NCBI GenBank assembly: GCA_022571175.1
Contig: JACZYI010000121.1
Coordinates: forward strand, 1 to 5,994
Length of the DNA stretch: 5,994 nucleotides
Direction of reading: 5' to 3'
Origin: Pseudomonadota bacterium
GTDB lineage: Bacteria; Pseudomonadota; Alphaproteobacteria; Sphingomonadales; SMXR01
This document shows positions 1 through 5,994 of the stretch, in pieces; the stretch's first letter is position 1, and each line of letters starts with the position of its first letter. Position numbers and translations under genes: made by a program. Below the pieces are notes generated by a model that was given only the letters and a program-made list of their open reading frames with translations, did no database searches and had not been told where the DNA came from.

Positions 1-24
1 GCTAGATTGTTGTTGTTTGCACAT

Positions 25-53
25 ATTATAACAGATTGGCGTCGTTGTGACAG
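25..53 (-). promoter_or_regulatory. Candidate sigma70-type promoter reading out of the left edge
   Basis: On the minus strand a CTGTCA box (48-53) lies 17 bp from a perfect TATAAT box (25-30). The first matches the TTGACA consensus at four of six positions and the second at all six, with optimal spacing. Transcription would start near position 18 and run leftward, so it would serve a gene outside the window. The surrounding stretch 1-212 shows no convincing coding region on either strand, which fits intergenic DNA lying downstream of the M14 gene and upstream of the next leftward gene. No experimental support can be seen, and AT-rich intergenic DNA yields such matches by chance. Confidence 0.4.
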
Positions 54-212
54 GCCCCTTCACGCCATTGTGTTATCGGGAGATCAACTGTTCGTAATTG
101 ACCCGGGCTTCAGCCACCTGGGCTGGTATGATAGCCGAGGCACCATCAGCAAAAATTGACCGGGCACGTCTAGTTCAGCGACCCGCCCGCTGCAATATTC
201 CTTTGACTGTGC

Positions 213-3047
213 CTAGTTCAAATCGTTCCAGTATAGGAGCGCATTATAAAAGAAAGCATGGTCGTGATGGTTCAAATGGCGGTGCATGGGGTTCCAGCCA
301 AACAGGATTACCTGACCGTCTCCCACTGGCTTGGTCAATATGGCCGGAGCACCGTTCAGCTGGTCCTTGCCATTCAAAATACCACCCGAGAGCACCAGCT
401 TGTCTTTTGGCCCGGACTTTTTATCCTCATCCGCGTCTTCTTCCTCATCCGCGTCTTCTTCCTCATTCCAGGGGCGAACCGGGACCGGCTTGGTGCCGAA
501 CTGAGCCACCACCAGATTACGGTCATCCTTGCCCACCGTATAAAGCTGGACATTGCCGCGGAAGACATGGGTGAGCTCATCATAGCCGAAGGTGAGCGGC
601 GACGTGGCGTCGGTAATCTTGGTACGAATGATGGAACCGGGCGTATTCATGCCGCTAGGCCGCGAGGTGCCGACCCCGTAGATCATGCCTGAATCGACCG
701 CGAGCACACCACCAGACCCAAGCCCGATGAAAGTGCCGCCCTCATTCATGAAGTCTTGGATGGCAGCGAGGCCGGCGAAACCCATTCCACCGGTAATATC
801 ATCCGATGAGACAATATGACCGTGGCTTTGATATTCTTCCGTAGTAGTCCAGGGCAGGGGGCTCCATTTGGTATCAATGCCTGCCACCAATCGGCTGAAC
901 GAGGCCCGGCCACCAAAGGAAGGCGCTATGACCACATCATAACTGTCGCGCAAATTTCCGGCCTGCAGCTGGCTTTTCTCGATGATGTCATAAGCGATGC
1001 CAGCCTGGTCGAGCGTATAGCGCAGCCAGCCCGGATCCTGCGTTGATACCCAGCTGTGGAGCATGCCAATGCGCGGCAGATCGAGCGTAGCCATATCACC
1101 ATCGGGCAGGGCCGATACTGCCTCCACCGTCAGTAAGCTATCGCCCAGAGCGGTTACAATGGCATCACGGTCAACCTCGCCCGCGTCAATGAACATGGTG
1201 CCAGCGGGATAGGTTTTGTCGTCAACGGTGACCTCAGCCAGAGCGGAGAGCACGGTCGCACCTCCAAGCGCAAAGCGGAAGGGAGCGAAGCGTTCCTGGC
1301 CCTTATGAGGCACGGCCCACCAAGTAGCATTAGAGGTCACTGCGTAGGGGCTGAAAGCGTCATTGCCGCTGGTTATATAGCTGGTGGCCAGCCCCAGAAT
1401 GGCTTCATCCTTGATTATGGTTGCCGAGACACCCCGAAGCAGGTCAAGCGACCAGGCAATGTCGTCATAGGGTGGCACCTGGGCATCTTCCGGGAATTTC
1501 TGACGCTCAAACAATGTGCGCGCAAACGGTCCATAAGGCTGGTCGAGTTTAATAATCAGATCGCCGGCCCAGATCTCTTCATCGCCGTAAGTGGCGTCGG
1601 CGTCTGCCGTTCCCACTTCGATGCCTTGCAGAATCAAAAGGTCAATAAGGTTACGGGCAGAGCCCGTGTCGCGTTGATCGTTGGGAATGACGATGGCGTA
1701 ACTGGGTCCGTCACGGCCAATTTGGATTGCCTCAACGCTCTTCCGGTAGAAATTTTCCACCAGGTCATGGGCGTTGCGCGAGACATATTCGAGCGAAGCG
1801 ATGACGCCTGATTGCATATAATTGATGTTATTGCGCATGGACCAGTAAATTTCCTTGTCCGGCGGGTTGGCACGATACCATTGCTTTGAGGTGAGCTTTT
1901 CACCGGCATAGCGGGCGTCGCTCAAATCGCGGAGCATAGTCTCGGCGCTGCCATTGCCGAAGGTCTCATAGAAACGACCCTGGCTGTTGCGGTTGTTGGT
2001 AATCCAGAGCAAATAGCCGGGATACCAGCCGGTATAGAAACCCCAGGTCCAAACCCCGGGCAAGCCCATAGCGGTCAGGCGCGACAATTCATATTGGGCG
2101 ATAGATTGCCATTCGGTGACGGTGGTGGCGCTGACACCGGGATTAAAAGGTCCAGTGCCGCCCGAGACATAAAGAAGAGGCACAGACTCATGCATGTCCA
2201 GCGACAGGGTTGGATGCCACTCCATATAAGCCGCAAGATAATTGGTGGTCAGCGGCTGGGTCAGGCCAATGCCATCGCGGTTATTATCATGATAGGTGTA
2301 ATGACCCCAGAACGGCGAAGAGCGGGGCGGGCGATCCACATAGTCTGTGCGACCCTTTTGGGTGCGGTAATACCATTCCACCTGGCGGGTACGGCCGTCT
2401 CCTTCCAGCACCGGCGTTATGATGGTGATCACATTAGCGCGGATTTTCTGGAACACTTCGCGTTCCTCTGCTACTAGCCTGTAGGCCAGTTCCAGCGTGG
2501 TTTCGGGCGGACCAAGCTCGGGCGAATGAAGGCCCGCGGTAATCCAGTATATGGGCTTGGCATTATTGATAATTTCGGCTGCGGCTGCAGCATCAGTGCC
2601 GCGAGGGTCAGCCAGAGCATTCAGATAGCCTTTATACTGCTCAATATTGGCCAGCGTTTCAGGGTCGGAAATGACAATAGCGATCATCTCGCGGCCTTCT
2701 TCGGTGAGCCCTAGGCTTATGACTTCAGCCCGGTCGGAGGCCTCGGCCAGCGCCCGCATATAACCATGAATTTCAGTGACTTGGGTCAGCTCTCCGGGCG
2801 TGCCGGCAATGCGCCCCAGATAATCGCGGGGGCTGGGGATGGTTGGATGATCGGGCAGGGCTGAGACCCAGGGCGTCAGATATTCTTCGAGCGTTGTGGC
2901 CTCCAGAATGGCCGCGGTTGATATGGCATCCACTGCCAATCCGCCGAGCGTGGCCTCGCCATCATCCTGTGCGCTCTGCGCAATCGCTGCAACTGTACCA
3001 ACCAGAAAAAGGCTGCCCAGAGTAGCCCACACAAATTTCGTGTTCAT
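213..3047 (-). CDS. Secreted M14 family zinc carboxypeptidase-like protein with C-terminal GATase1-like region
   Basis: This 944-residue protein is probably a periplasmic or secreted zinc metallopeptidase that trims peptides from the C-terminus. Residues 1 to about 23-26 form a signal peptide (K4, a hydrophobic run, then AIA/QSA cleavage options). The M14 catalytic region covers roughly residues 75-430: HSPE gives the HxxE zinc pair H174/E177, DMHES gives the third ligand H286, and YETFGNG offers E361 as the likely catalytic glutamate. Residues about 655-790 resemble the class I glutamine-amidotransferase-like fold found at the C-terminus of some large M14 proteins (alternating strands such as PRIGMLH and YDVVIAPS, then a glycine-rich GLGSGG). 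The C-terminal GDGQVILFGWNP...FFYNALLYW completes that type of module. An acidic low-complexity stretch interrupts it at residues 861-877. The ATG start is supported by GGGGG seven bases upstream and by the signal peptide directly after it. The gene is transcribed divergently from the M28 gene. The family and secretion are well supported; the substrate is unknown. Confidence 0.88.
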   Translation of the reverse strand: MNTKFVWATLGSLFLVGTVAAIAQSAQDDGEATLGGLAVDAISTAAILEATTLEEYLTPWVSALPDHPTIPSPRDYLGRIAGTPGELTQVTEIHGYMRALAEASDRAEVISLGLTEEGREMIAIVISDPETLANIEQYKGYLNALADPRGTDAAAAAEIINNAKPIYWITAGLHSPELGPPETTLELAYRLVAEEREVFQKIRANVITIITPVLEGDGRTRQVEWYYRTQKGRTDYVDRPPRSSPFWGHYTYHDNNRDGIGLTQPLTTNYLAAYMEWHPTLSLDMHESVPLLYVSGGTGPFNPGVSATTVTEWQSIAQYELSRLTAMGLPGVWTWGFYTGWYPGYLLWITNNRNSQGRFYETFGNGSAETMLRDLSDARYAGEKLTSKQWYRANPPDKEIYWSMRNNINYMQSGVIASLEYVSRNAHDLVENFYRKSVEAIQIGRDGPSYAIVIPNDQRDTGSARNLIDLLILQGIEVGTADADATYGDEEIWAGDLIIKLDQPYGPFARTLFERQKFPEDAQVPPYDDIAWSLDLLRGVSATIIKDEAILGLATSYITSGNDAFSPYAVTSNATWWAVPHKGQERFAPFRFALGGATVLSALAEVTVDDKTYPAGTMFIDAGEVDRDAIVTALGDSLLTVEAVSALPDGDMATLDLPRIGMLHSWVSTQDPGWLRYTLDQAGIAYDIIEKSQLQAGNLRDSYDVVIAPSFGGRASFSRLVAGIDTKWSPLPWTTTEEYQSHGHIVSSDDITGGMGFAGLAAIQDFMNEGGTFIGLGSGGVLAVDSGMIYGVGTSRPSGMNTPGSIIRTKITDATSPLTFGYDELTHVFRGNVQLYTVGKDDRNLVVAQFGTKPVPVRPWNEEEDADEEEDADEDKKSGPKDKLVLSGGILNGKDQLNGAPAILTKPVGDGQVILFGWNPMHRHLNHHDHAFFYNALLYWNDLN
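425..467. repeat. 18-bp tandem repeat (about 2.4 copies) inside the M14 gene
   Basis: The plus-strand unit CCTCATCCGCGTCTTCTT occurs at 425-442 and again, identically, at 443-460, followed by a partial third copy (461-466). On the coding (minus) strand the repeat encodes alternating DADEEE units and produces the acidic run at residues 861-877 of the M14 protein. The unit is a multiple of three, so copy-number change keeps the reading frame. Perfect identity at the DNA level, including third codon positions, suggests recent duplication by replication slippage rather than selection on the protein alone. Confidence 0.9.
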
Positions 3048-3054
3048 AAGATTA

Positions 3055-3059
3055 CCCCC
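3055..3059 (-). promoter_or_regulatory. Ribosome binding site of the M14 gene
   Basis: On the minus strand a GGGGG run preceded by AGT lies seven bases before the ATG at 3047. It is a G-rich Shine-Dalgarno variant rather than the canonical AGGAGG, but its spacing is right. It supports the assigned start, as does the signal peptide that begins directly at this ATG. Confidence 0.6.
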
Positions 3060-3094
3060 ACTGAATTTTCCCCGCCTTCCGGCACCCGGCAGAG

Positions 3095-3123
3095 AGGATA
3101 GGCGACCGAAACCGGATTGTCAT
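3095..3123 (-). promoter_or_regulatory. Candidate promoter of the M14 gene
   Basis: On the minus strand ATGACA (3118-3123) is separated by exactly 17 bp from TATCCT (3095-3100). These match the TTGACA and TATAAT consensus at five and four of six positions. Transcription would start near 3088, giving a leader of about 40 nt before the M14 start codon at 3047. It is the best promoter match in the divergent intergenic region. The assignment rests on consensus and position only. Confidence 0.5.
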
Positions 3124-3164
3124 CCCGAAACCCGCCTTTTTGTTTGAATTTCGGGGGTAGCTTT

Positions 3165-3182
3165 GCCGGATTGCAATCTGGC
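3165..3182. promoter_or_regulatory. 18-bp near-perfect palindrome, candidate operator
   Basis: The sequence GCCGGATTGCAATCTGGC is an inverted repeat in which eight of nine symmetric pairs match, with a perfect core GATTGCAATC (3169-3178). It lies between the two divergent genes. It overlaps the candidate -35 box of the rightward promoter and sits about 40 bp upstream of the leftward -35 box. Size and symmetry fit a site for a dimeric helix-turn-helix regulator acting on one or both genes. No regulator gene lies in the window, and I do not recognise the motif as the site of a known protein. Confidence 0.4.
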
Positions 3183-3200
3183 CCCGCTTTGGGCTAGGCT
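3171..3200 (+). promoter_or_regulatory. Weak candidate promoter of the M28 gene
   Basis: TTGCAA (3171-3176) is followed after 18 bp by TAGGCT (3195-3200), matching the consensus boxes at four and three of six positions. Transcription would start near 3207, leaving a leader of about 60 nt that contains a GC-rich hairpin. The -35 box lies within the 18-bp palindrome, so a protein bound there would be expected to block this promoter. The match is weak and another start is possible. Confidence 0.28.
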
Positions 3201-3227
3201 TCGCGTCGACTCATCAAGAACAAACGC

Positions 3228-3250
3228 GCCCCGCTGACATCTCGCGGGGC
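3228..3250 (+). promoter_or_regulatory. GC-rich hairpin in the leader of the M28 gene
   Basis: GCCCCGC (3228-3234) and GCGGGGC (3244-3250) form a perfect 7-bp stem with a 9-nt loop. The stem ends seven bases before the G-run ribosome binding site (3258-3264). It is followed by only a short ATTT, not a T-tract, so it is a poor intrinsic terminator. The C-run of the left arm could alternatively pair with the G-run of the ribosome binding site, so a translational control role or simple mRNA protection is possible. The structure is plain; the function is inference. Confidence 0.4.
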
Positions 3251-3257
3251 ATTTGAC

Positions 3258-3264
3258 AGGGGGG
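3258..3264 (+). promoter_or_regulatory. Ribosome binding site that fixes the M28 start at 3268
   Basis: AGGGGGG lies directly before ACT-ATG, with its AGG seven bases upstream of the ATG at 3268. An in-frame TTG at 3253 would add five residues, but it lies upstream of this site and would displace the positively charged start of the signal peptide (MFKK). The ATG at 3268 is therefore the preferred start. Confidence 0.7.
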
Positions 3265-3267
3265 ACT

Positions 3268-4923
3268 ATGTTCAAGAAAACATTGTTAATGGCTGGCGGG
3301 ATTTTGCTCTCGGCCACATTTATACCGGCATCACTGGCAGCAGAAGAGCCGGTTGATCTCATTATGCTCAACCGTATCATGGACGAGGGGTTTAATCGTT
3401 CCGAGGTCATGGATACGCTCCAGTATATGACCGACGTGATCGGACCCAGGTTGACGGCCTCTCCCGGCCATAATCGTGCCAATGAGTGGGCACTCGAAAA
3501 ATTTGCCGAATGGGGTCTCGAGAACGGCCATCTGGAAGGATTTGATTTCGGGCCGGGCTGGGATTATCAAAAAGTGTCCGTGCGCATGATGACCCCGCGC
3601 ATTGTCCAGCTCCAGACCTACCCCATTCCCTGGACCCCGGGCACAAATGGTGTGGTCCGGGCCGAAGTTGTTCATGCGGCTATGAAGGACAAAGATGATT
3701 TTGAAAAATATGAAGGCAAGCTCGAGGGCAAGATTGTTCTCTTTTCTGCGGTAACGGACAAGAACCGCCCCACCAAGCCGCTTTTTACCCGTCGGGATGA
3801 CGATAATCTTGATAAGCTCGCCGATTATAATTTGCCGAGCGGCCCTCCTGATTTGAGTAGTTTTGAGAAATTTGTCGCCTTTTTCAATGAGCGCGCTGAA
3901 TTTCTGGCGAAAGAGGGCGCTCTGGTGATGGTAGCGGTCAGTCCTCGTGACGCGGCTTTGATCGAGTCCGGTTTTTATATGTATACCATGGGTGATGCCC
4001 CTGCGATTCCGGGTGTGACACTCACTCATGAGGATTATTCGCGCATTGTCCGCCTGTTGGATTTGGGCGAGATGGTGGAGCTAGAAGTTGAGACCGAAAC
4101 CACCCTCTATACCGATGCGGACGGACAGGCCTATAACGCACTGGCAGAAATTCCGGGCAGAGGCCGAAACCCCGAGATTGTTATGGCTGGCGGGCATTTT
4201 GATAGCTGGTTTGTGGGTGATGGCGCTGTGGATGATGGTGCCGGCTCGGCGGTTGTGATGGAAGCCTTGCGCATATTGGCGGCTTTGGAGATCAAGCCCA
4301 AACGCACTATTCGTGTGGCTCTCTGGGGTGGAGAAGAACAGGGTCTTTATGGCTCGATCGACTATGTGAATGAGCATTTTGCCTCGCGTCCCATCATTGG
4401 TGATCCGGAGCGGGCAAAATTTGCCAGGTTTTTCTGGATGAATGATAGCTGGCCGATTACCTACCTCGAAGACTCTGAAAAGTTCTCGGCCTATTTCAAT
4501 CTGGATAATGGCTCGGGTAAAATTCGCGGCATTTATGGCGAAGCCAATATGGCCCTGCAACCCATCTTTGAGGCATGGTTCGCCCCTGTTGGTGAACTGG
4601 GGGCGGGTACGGTGGTGCTGAATGGCACCGGTGGCACCGATCATCTTCCGTTCATTTGGAATGGCCTGCCCGGTTTTCAGTTCATTCAGGATCCGCTTGA
4701 TTATGGCGCACGCCTTCATCATACCCAGATCGATACTTTCGATCATGTGGAAGAAGATGATTTGAAGCAGGCCTCGGTCATTATGGCCTGGTTCCTCTAT
4801 AATGCTGCCACGCGCGATGAGCGCCTGCCGCGCGTTCCGGTGCCTCAAGAACCACCTGCAGAGCCGGAGGAAGAGCCGGAGGAGGATCTGGAAGACGAAA
4901 CCGGAGAGGTGTCCGAAGACTAG
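3268..4923 (+). CDS. Secreted M28 family peptidase, carboxypeptidase Q-like, with PA domain
   Basis: This 551-residue enzyme should hydrolyse peptides or dipeptides outside the cytoplasm with a two-zinc centre. Residues 1 to about 24 are a signal peptide (MFKK, hydrophobic run, SLA/LAA cleavage options). Residues about 132-275 form a protease-associated (PA) domain inserted in the peptidase region. The M28 catalytic set is complete: H310 and D312 in GGHFDSW, D322 in the DDGAG motif (bridging ligand), the EE pair with E356 (general base) and E357 (ligand) in WGGEEQG, D413 in NLDNGSG, and H485 in LHHTQID. The GGHFDSW...VDDGAG and LWGGEEQG segments resemble plasma glutamate carboxypeptidase/carboxypeptidase Q, but enzymes with this motif set may be aminopeptidases or dipeptidases, so specificity is open. 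The last 26 or so residues are a proline- and glutamate-rich acidic tail. The gene diverges from the M14 gene and converges on the M28B gene. Confidence 0.92.
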   Translation: MFKKTLLMAGGILLSATFIPASLAAEEPVDLIMLNRIMDEGFNRSEVMDTLQYMTDVIGPRLTASPGHNRANEWALEKFAEWGLENGHLEGFDFGPGWDYQKVSVRMMTPRIVQLQTYPIPWTPGTNGVVRAEVVHAAMKDKDDFEKYEGKLEGKIVLFSAVTDKNRPTKPLFTRRDDDNLDKLADYNLPSGPPDLSSFEKFVAFFNERAEFLAKEGALVMVAVSPRDAALIESGFYMYTMGDAPAIPGVTLTHEDYSRIVRLLDLGEMVELEVETETTLYTDADGQAYNALAEIPGRGRNPEIVMAGGHFDSWFVGDGAVDDGAGSAVVMEALRILAALEIKPKRTIRVALWGGEEQGLYGSIDYVNEHFASRPIIGDPERAKFARFFWMNDSWPITYLEDSEKFSAYFNLDNGSGKIRGIYGEANMALQPIFEAWFAPVGELGAGTVVLNGTGGTDHLPFIWNGLPGFQFIQDPLDYGARLHHTQIDTFDHVEEDDLKQASVIMAWFLYNAATRDERLPRVPVPQEPPAEPEEEPEEDLEDETGEVSED

Positions 4924-4935
4924 CCCACACCGCTA

Positions 4936-5994
4936 CTAGGGGAGTGGAGCTGGTGCACCAATCCGATTTTCGGCCAATAGGGCGCTGGCCTTGTCAATTT
5001 CAGCGGCGAAGCCCGTGAGCACGTCCGCCAGGATCAGGATTTCCGCCTCCGCCTCGGCCCATTCGCGTTCCTCAATGCCTTCACGCACGCCGGGCAAGGT
5101 CTTGACGCCGTAGCCGGTATAATAGCCCGGTGCGTAAATATGATGCCGGAACCAGGGCCGTCGCGGCAGGCCGCCCTCACGAAGGAGGGCGCGTTCGCTC
5201 TGCATCAGGATGCCATTCAGCCGAGCCAGGTCATCGGCCGAGAGATTTTTCCAATTGTCATAGACCCCGGCCAATTGTTCGGTGCTGGTCTCCAGAGTGG
5301 CAAAAGCATTTTCGAGCGCGGCAAAATTAAAGAACGGCACTTTGTCTTCAGCCTCCGGTGCCACATAGGTCTTGGTGGGGTCGGCTGCAGCCTGATAGAC
5401 CCCCGCCTCAACCAGCCGGTTATGGCGTGTGGTCTCCTCGCGCATATCATCGGCCAGTTCCTGCAAGTCATCAATATAGCGGGAAATGGTGGCGGTAAAA
5501 CGGGTAAACTCAAAGGGTAATATGTCCGCATTGGCCAACCGCATCAGCGCGCGACCGGTTATCTTGGTCGCCGATTCCACATAAAGAAACCCGGGGTCAC
5601 GAAAACGGGTGTAATGGTCATAACTGTCATAGATGGAATGATAGGAGCCTCCGCCGCCTTCACCACCAAAGCTCATATTCAGGGACGCGATGCCCAGATG
5701 CTGCAGGAAGGGGGTATAGTCCGAGCCCGAACCAAGGGCGCTGAGATATATATCGTCACTGGCTTCGGCCCTCTTGACCGCCTCCTTGTCGCCGTTGATG
5801 AGGGTAAAGGCCTGGCGCCGTACATTCACCGGCAGGCCGGTCTCGGGGTCGATCACCTCGCGGGCAATTTCATTGACCATGGCTTCCAGCGTGTGCGAAC
5901 CACCGGCAAACAGGAACCCGCGACCCACGCTATCGGAATTCAAATAGGCCACCGCATGCTCGGTTAATTCCTCTGCGTGATGCTCCACCCATTC
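4936..5994 (-). CDS. M28B peptidase, glutamate carboxypeptidase II/transferrin receptor-like, C-terminal part
   Basis: The visible 352 residues are the C-terminal part of an M28B metallopeptidase; the start lies beyond the right edge and the frame is open to it, reading EWVEHH. The EW matches the segment just after the catalytic EE pair in human glutamate carboxypeptidase II (GCPII), so that pair should lie immediately outside the window. Visible zinc ligands are D21 in NSDS and H119 in SYHSIYDSY. Residues about 160-345 form the helical transferrin receptor-like dimerisation domain, with the characteristic GLPRRPWFRHHIYAP segment. The LGSGSD...LGIAS block aligns closely with GCPII, yet the residues that recognise acidic substrates are not conserved: the three arginine-patch positions are G, N and S, and the K699 position is G. 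A GTG at 5988 is not the start, because homology continues upstream of it. It is probably secreted or membrane-anchored like its relatives, but this cannot be seen here. The stop codon lies 12 bp from that of the convergent M28 gene. Confidence 0.88.
   Translation of the reverse strand, partial: EWVEHHAEELTEHAVAYLNSDSVGRGFLFAGGSHTLEAMVNEIAREVIDPETGLPVNVRRQAFTLINGDKEAVKRAEASDDIYLSALGSGSDYTPFLQHLGIASLNMSFGGEGGGGSYHSIYDSYDHYTRFRDPGFLYVESATKITGRALMRLANADILPFEFTRFTATISRYIDDLQELADDMREETTRHNRLVEAGVYQAAADPTKTYVAPEAEDKVPFFNFAALENAFATLETSTEQLAGVYDNWKNLSADDLARLNGILMQSERALLREGGLPRRPWFRHHIYAPGYYTGYGVKTLPGVREGIEEREWAEAEAEILILADVLTGFAAEIDKASALLAENRIGAPAPLP

Noticed and set aside
111..125. Small hairpin CAGCC/GGCTG downstream of the M14 gene as its terminator
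   Set aside because: The stem is only 5 bp and no T-run follows it on the minus strand, so it does not meet the pattern of an intrinsic terminator.
96..165. Similar short sequences AATTGACCCGGGC (96-108) and AATTGACCGGGC (154-165) as a repeat element
   Set aside because: There are only two copies, differing by one base in length, with no flanking similarity. This is too little to call a repeat family or binding-site array.
98..574. Open plus-strand frame of 158 codons at the left
   Set aside because: Most of it lies antisense to the M14 gene, whose signal peptide, zinc motifs and length are convincing. The predicted protein has no recognisable domain and contains low-complexity echoes of the antisense repeat.
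1305..1811. Open plus-strand frame of 168 codons within the M14 gene
   Set aside because: It is wholly antisense to well-conserved M14 coding sequence, has no recognisable domain and no supporting ribosome binding site.
3124..3155. Inverted repeat CCCGAAA (3124-3130) and TTTCGGG (3149-3155) as a terminator or operator
   Set aside because: The arms are only 7 bp with an 18-nt spacer and there is no T-tract. The symmetry is weaker than that of the 18-bp palindrome nearby, and the position between divergent starts does not suit a terminator.
3253..3267. Upstream TTG start for the M28 gene
   Set aside because: It lies ahead of the G-rich ribosome binding site and would add five residues before the charged start of the signal peptide. 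The ATG at 3268 fits both signals.
3331..4029. Open minus-strand frame of 232 codons opposite the first half of the M28 gene
   Set aside because: It is a shadow of the PA-domain-containing coding region. Arginine-, histidine- and isoleucine-rich composition is typical of antisense reading, and no domain is recognisable.
4081..4848. Open minus-strand frame of 255 codons opposite the M28 gene
   Set aside because: It mirrors the catalytic region of the M28 peptidase, where all metal ligands are present on the plus strand. Its own translation resembles no known family.

Overview
The window carries three protein-coding genes, all for zinc-dependent exopeptidase-type enzymes, and almost nothing else. 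Two have clear N-terminal signal peptides. The third is cut by the right edge, so its N-terminus is not visible. Gene style (exported M14 and M28 peptidases, a bacterial homologue of glutamate carboxypeptidase II, mixed but fairly GC-rich codon use, G-rich ribosome binding sites) suggests a Gram-negative bacterium, probably a heterotrophic proteobacterium such as a marine or aquatic alphaproteobacterium. That placement is an inference from protein style, not from a marker gene. I see no mobile element, CRISPR array, tRNA or rRNA.

Layout. Positions 1-212 hold no convincing gene, but contain a good leftward promoter-like sequence that would serve a gene outside the window. Positions 213-3047 (minus strand) encode a 944-residue secreted M14 carboxypeptidase-like protein with a C-terminal glutamine-amidotransferase-like (GATase1-like) region; that region is interrupted by an acidic low-complexity segment encoded by an 18-bp tandem repeat. 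Positions 3048-3267 are a divergent intergenic region with a strong leftward promoter candidate, a weaker rightward one, an 18-bp near-perfect palindrome and a GC-rich hairpin just ahead of the next gene's ribosome binding site. Positions 3268-4923 (plus strand) encode a secreted M28 peptidase related to carboxypeptidase Q, with a protease-associated (PA) domain and an acidic tail. Positions 4936-5994 (minus strand) are the C-terminal 352 residues of an M28B peptidase of the glutamate carboxypeptidase II/transferrin receptor type, which converges on the preceding gene with 12 bp between stop codons.

How they may work together. The first two enzymes should act outside the cytoplasm and the third probably does too. 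Together they would trim peptides from the carboxyl or amino end, or cleave modified dipeptides, so the locus reads as a peptide-scavenging island. The shared divergent control region suggests that the M14 and M28 genes could be co-regulated. The most informative point is that the glutamate carboxypeptidase II homologue keeps its visible zinc ligands but lacks the residues that the human enzyme uses to recognise acidic substrates, so it should not be annotated as a glutamate carboxypeptidase. I found no evidence for a wholly new type of system here.
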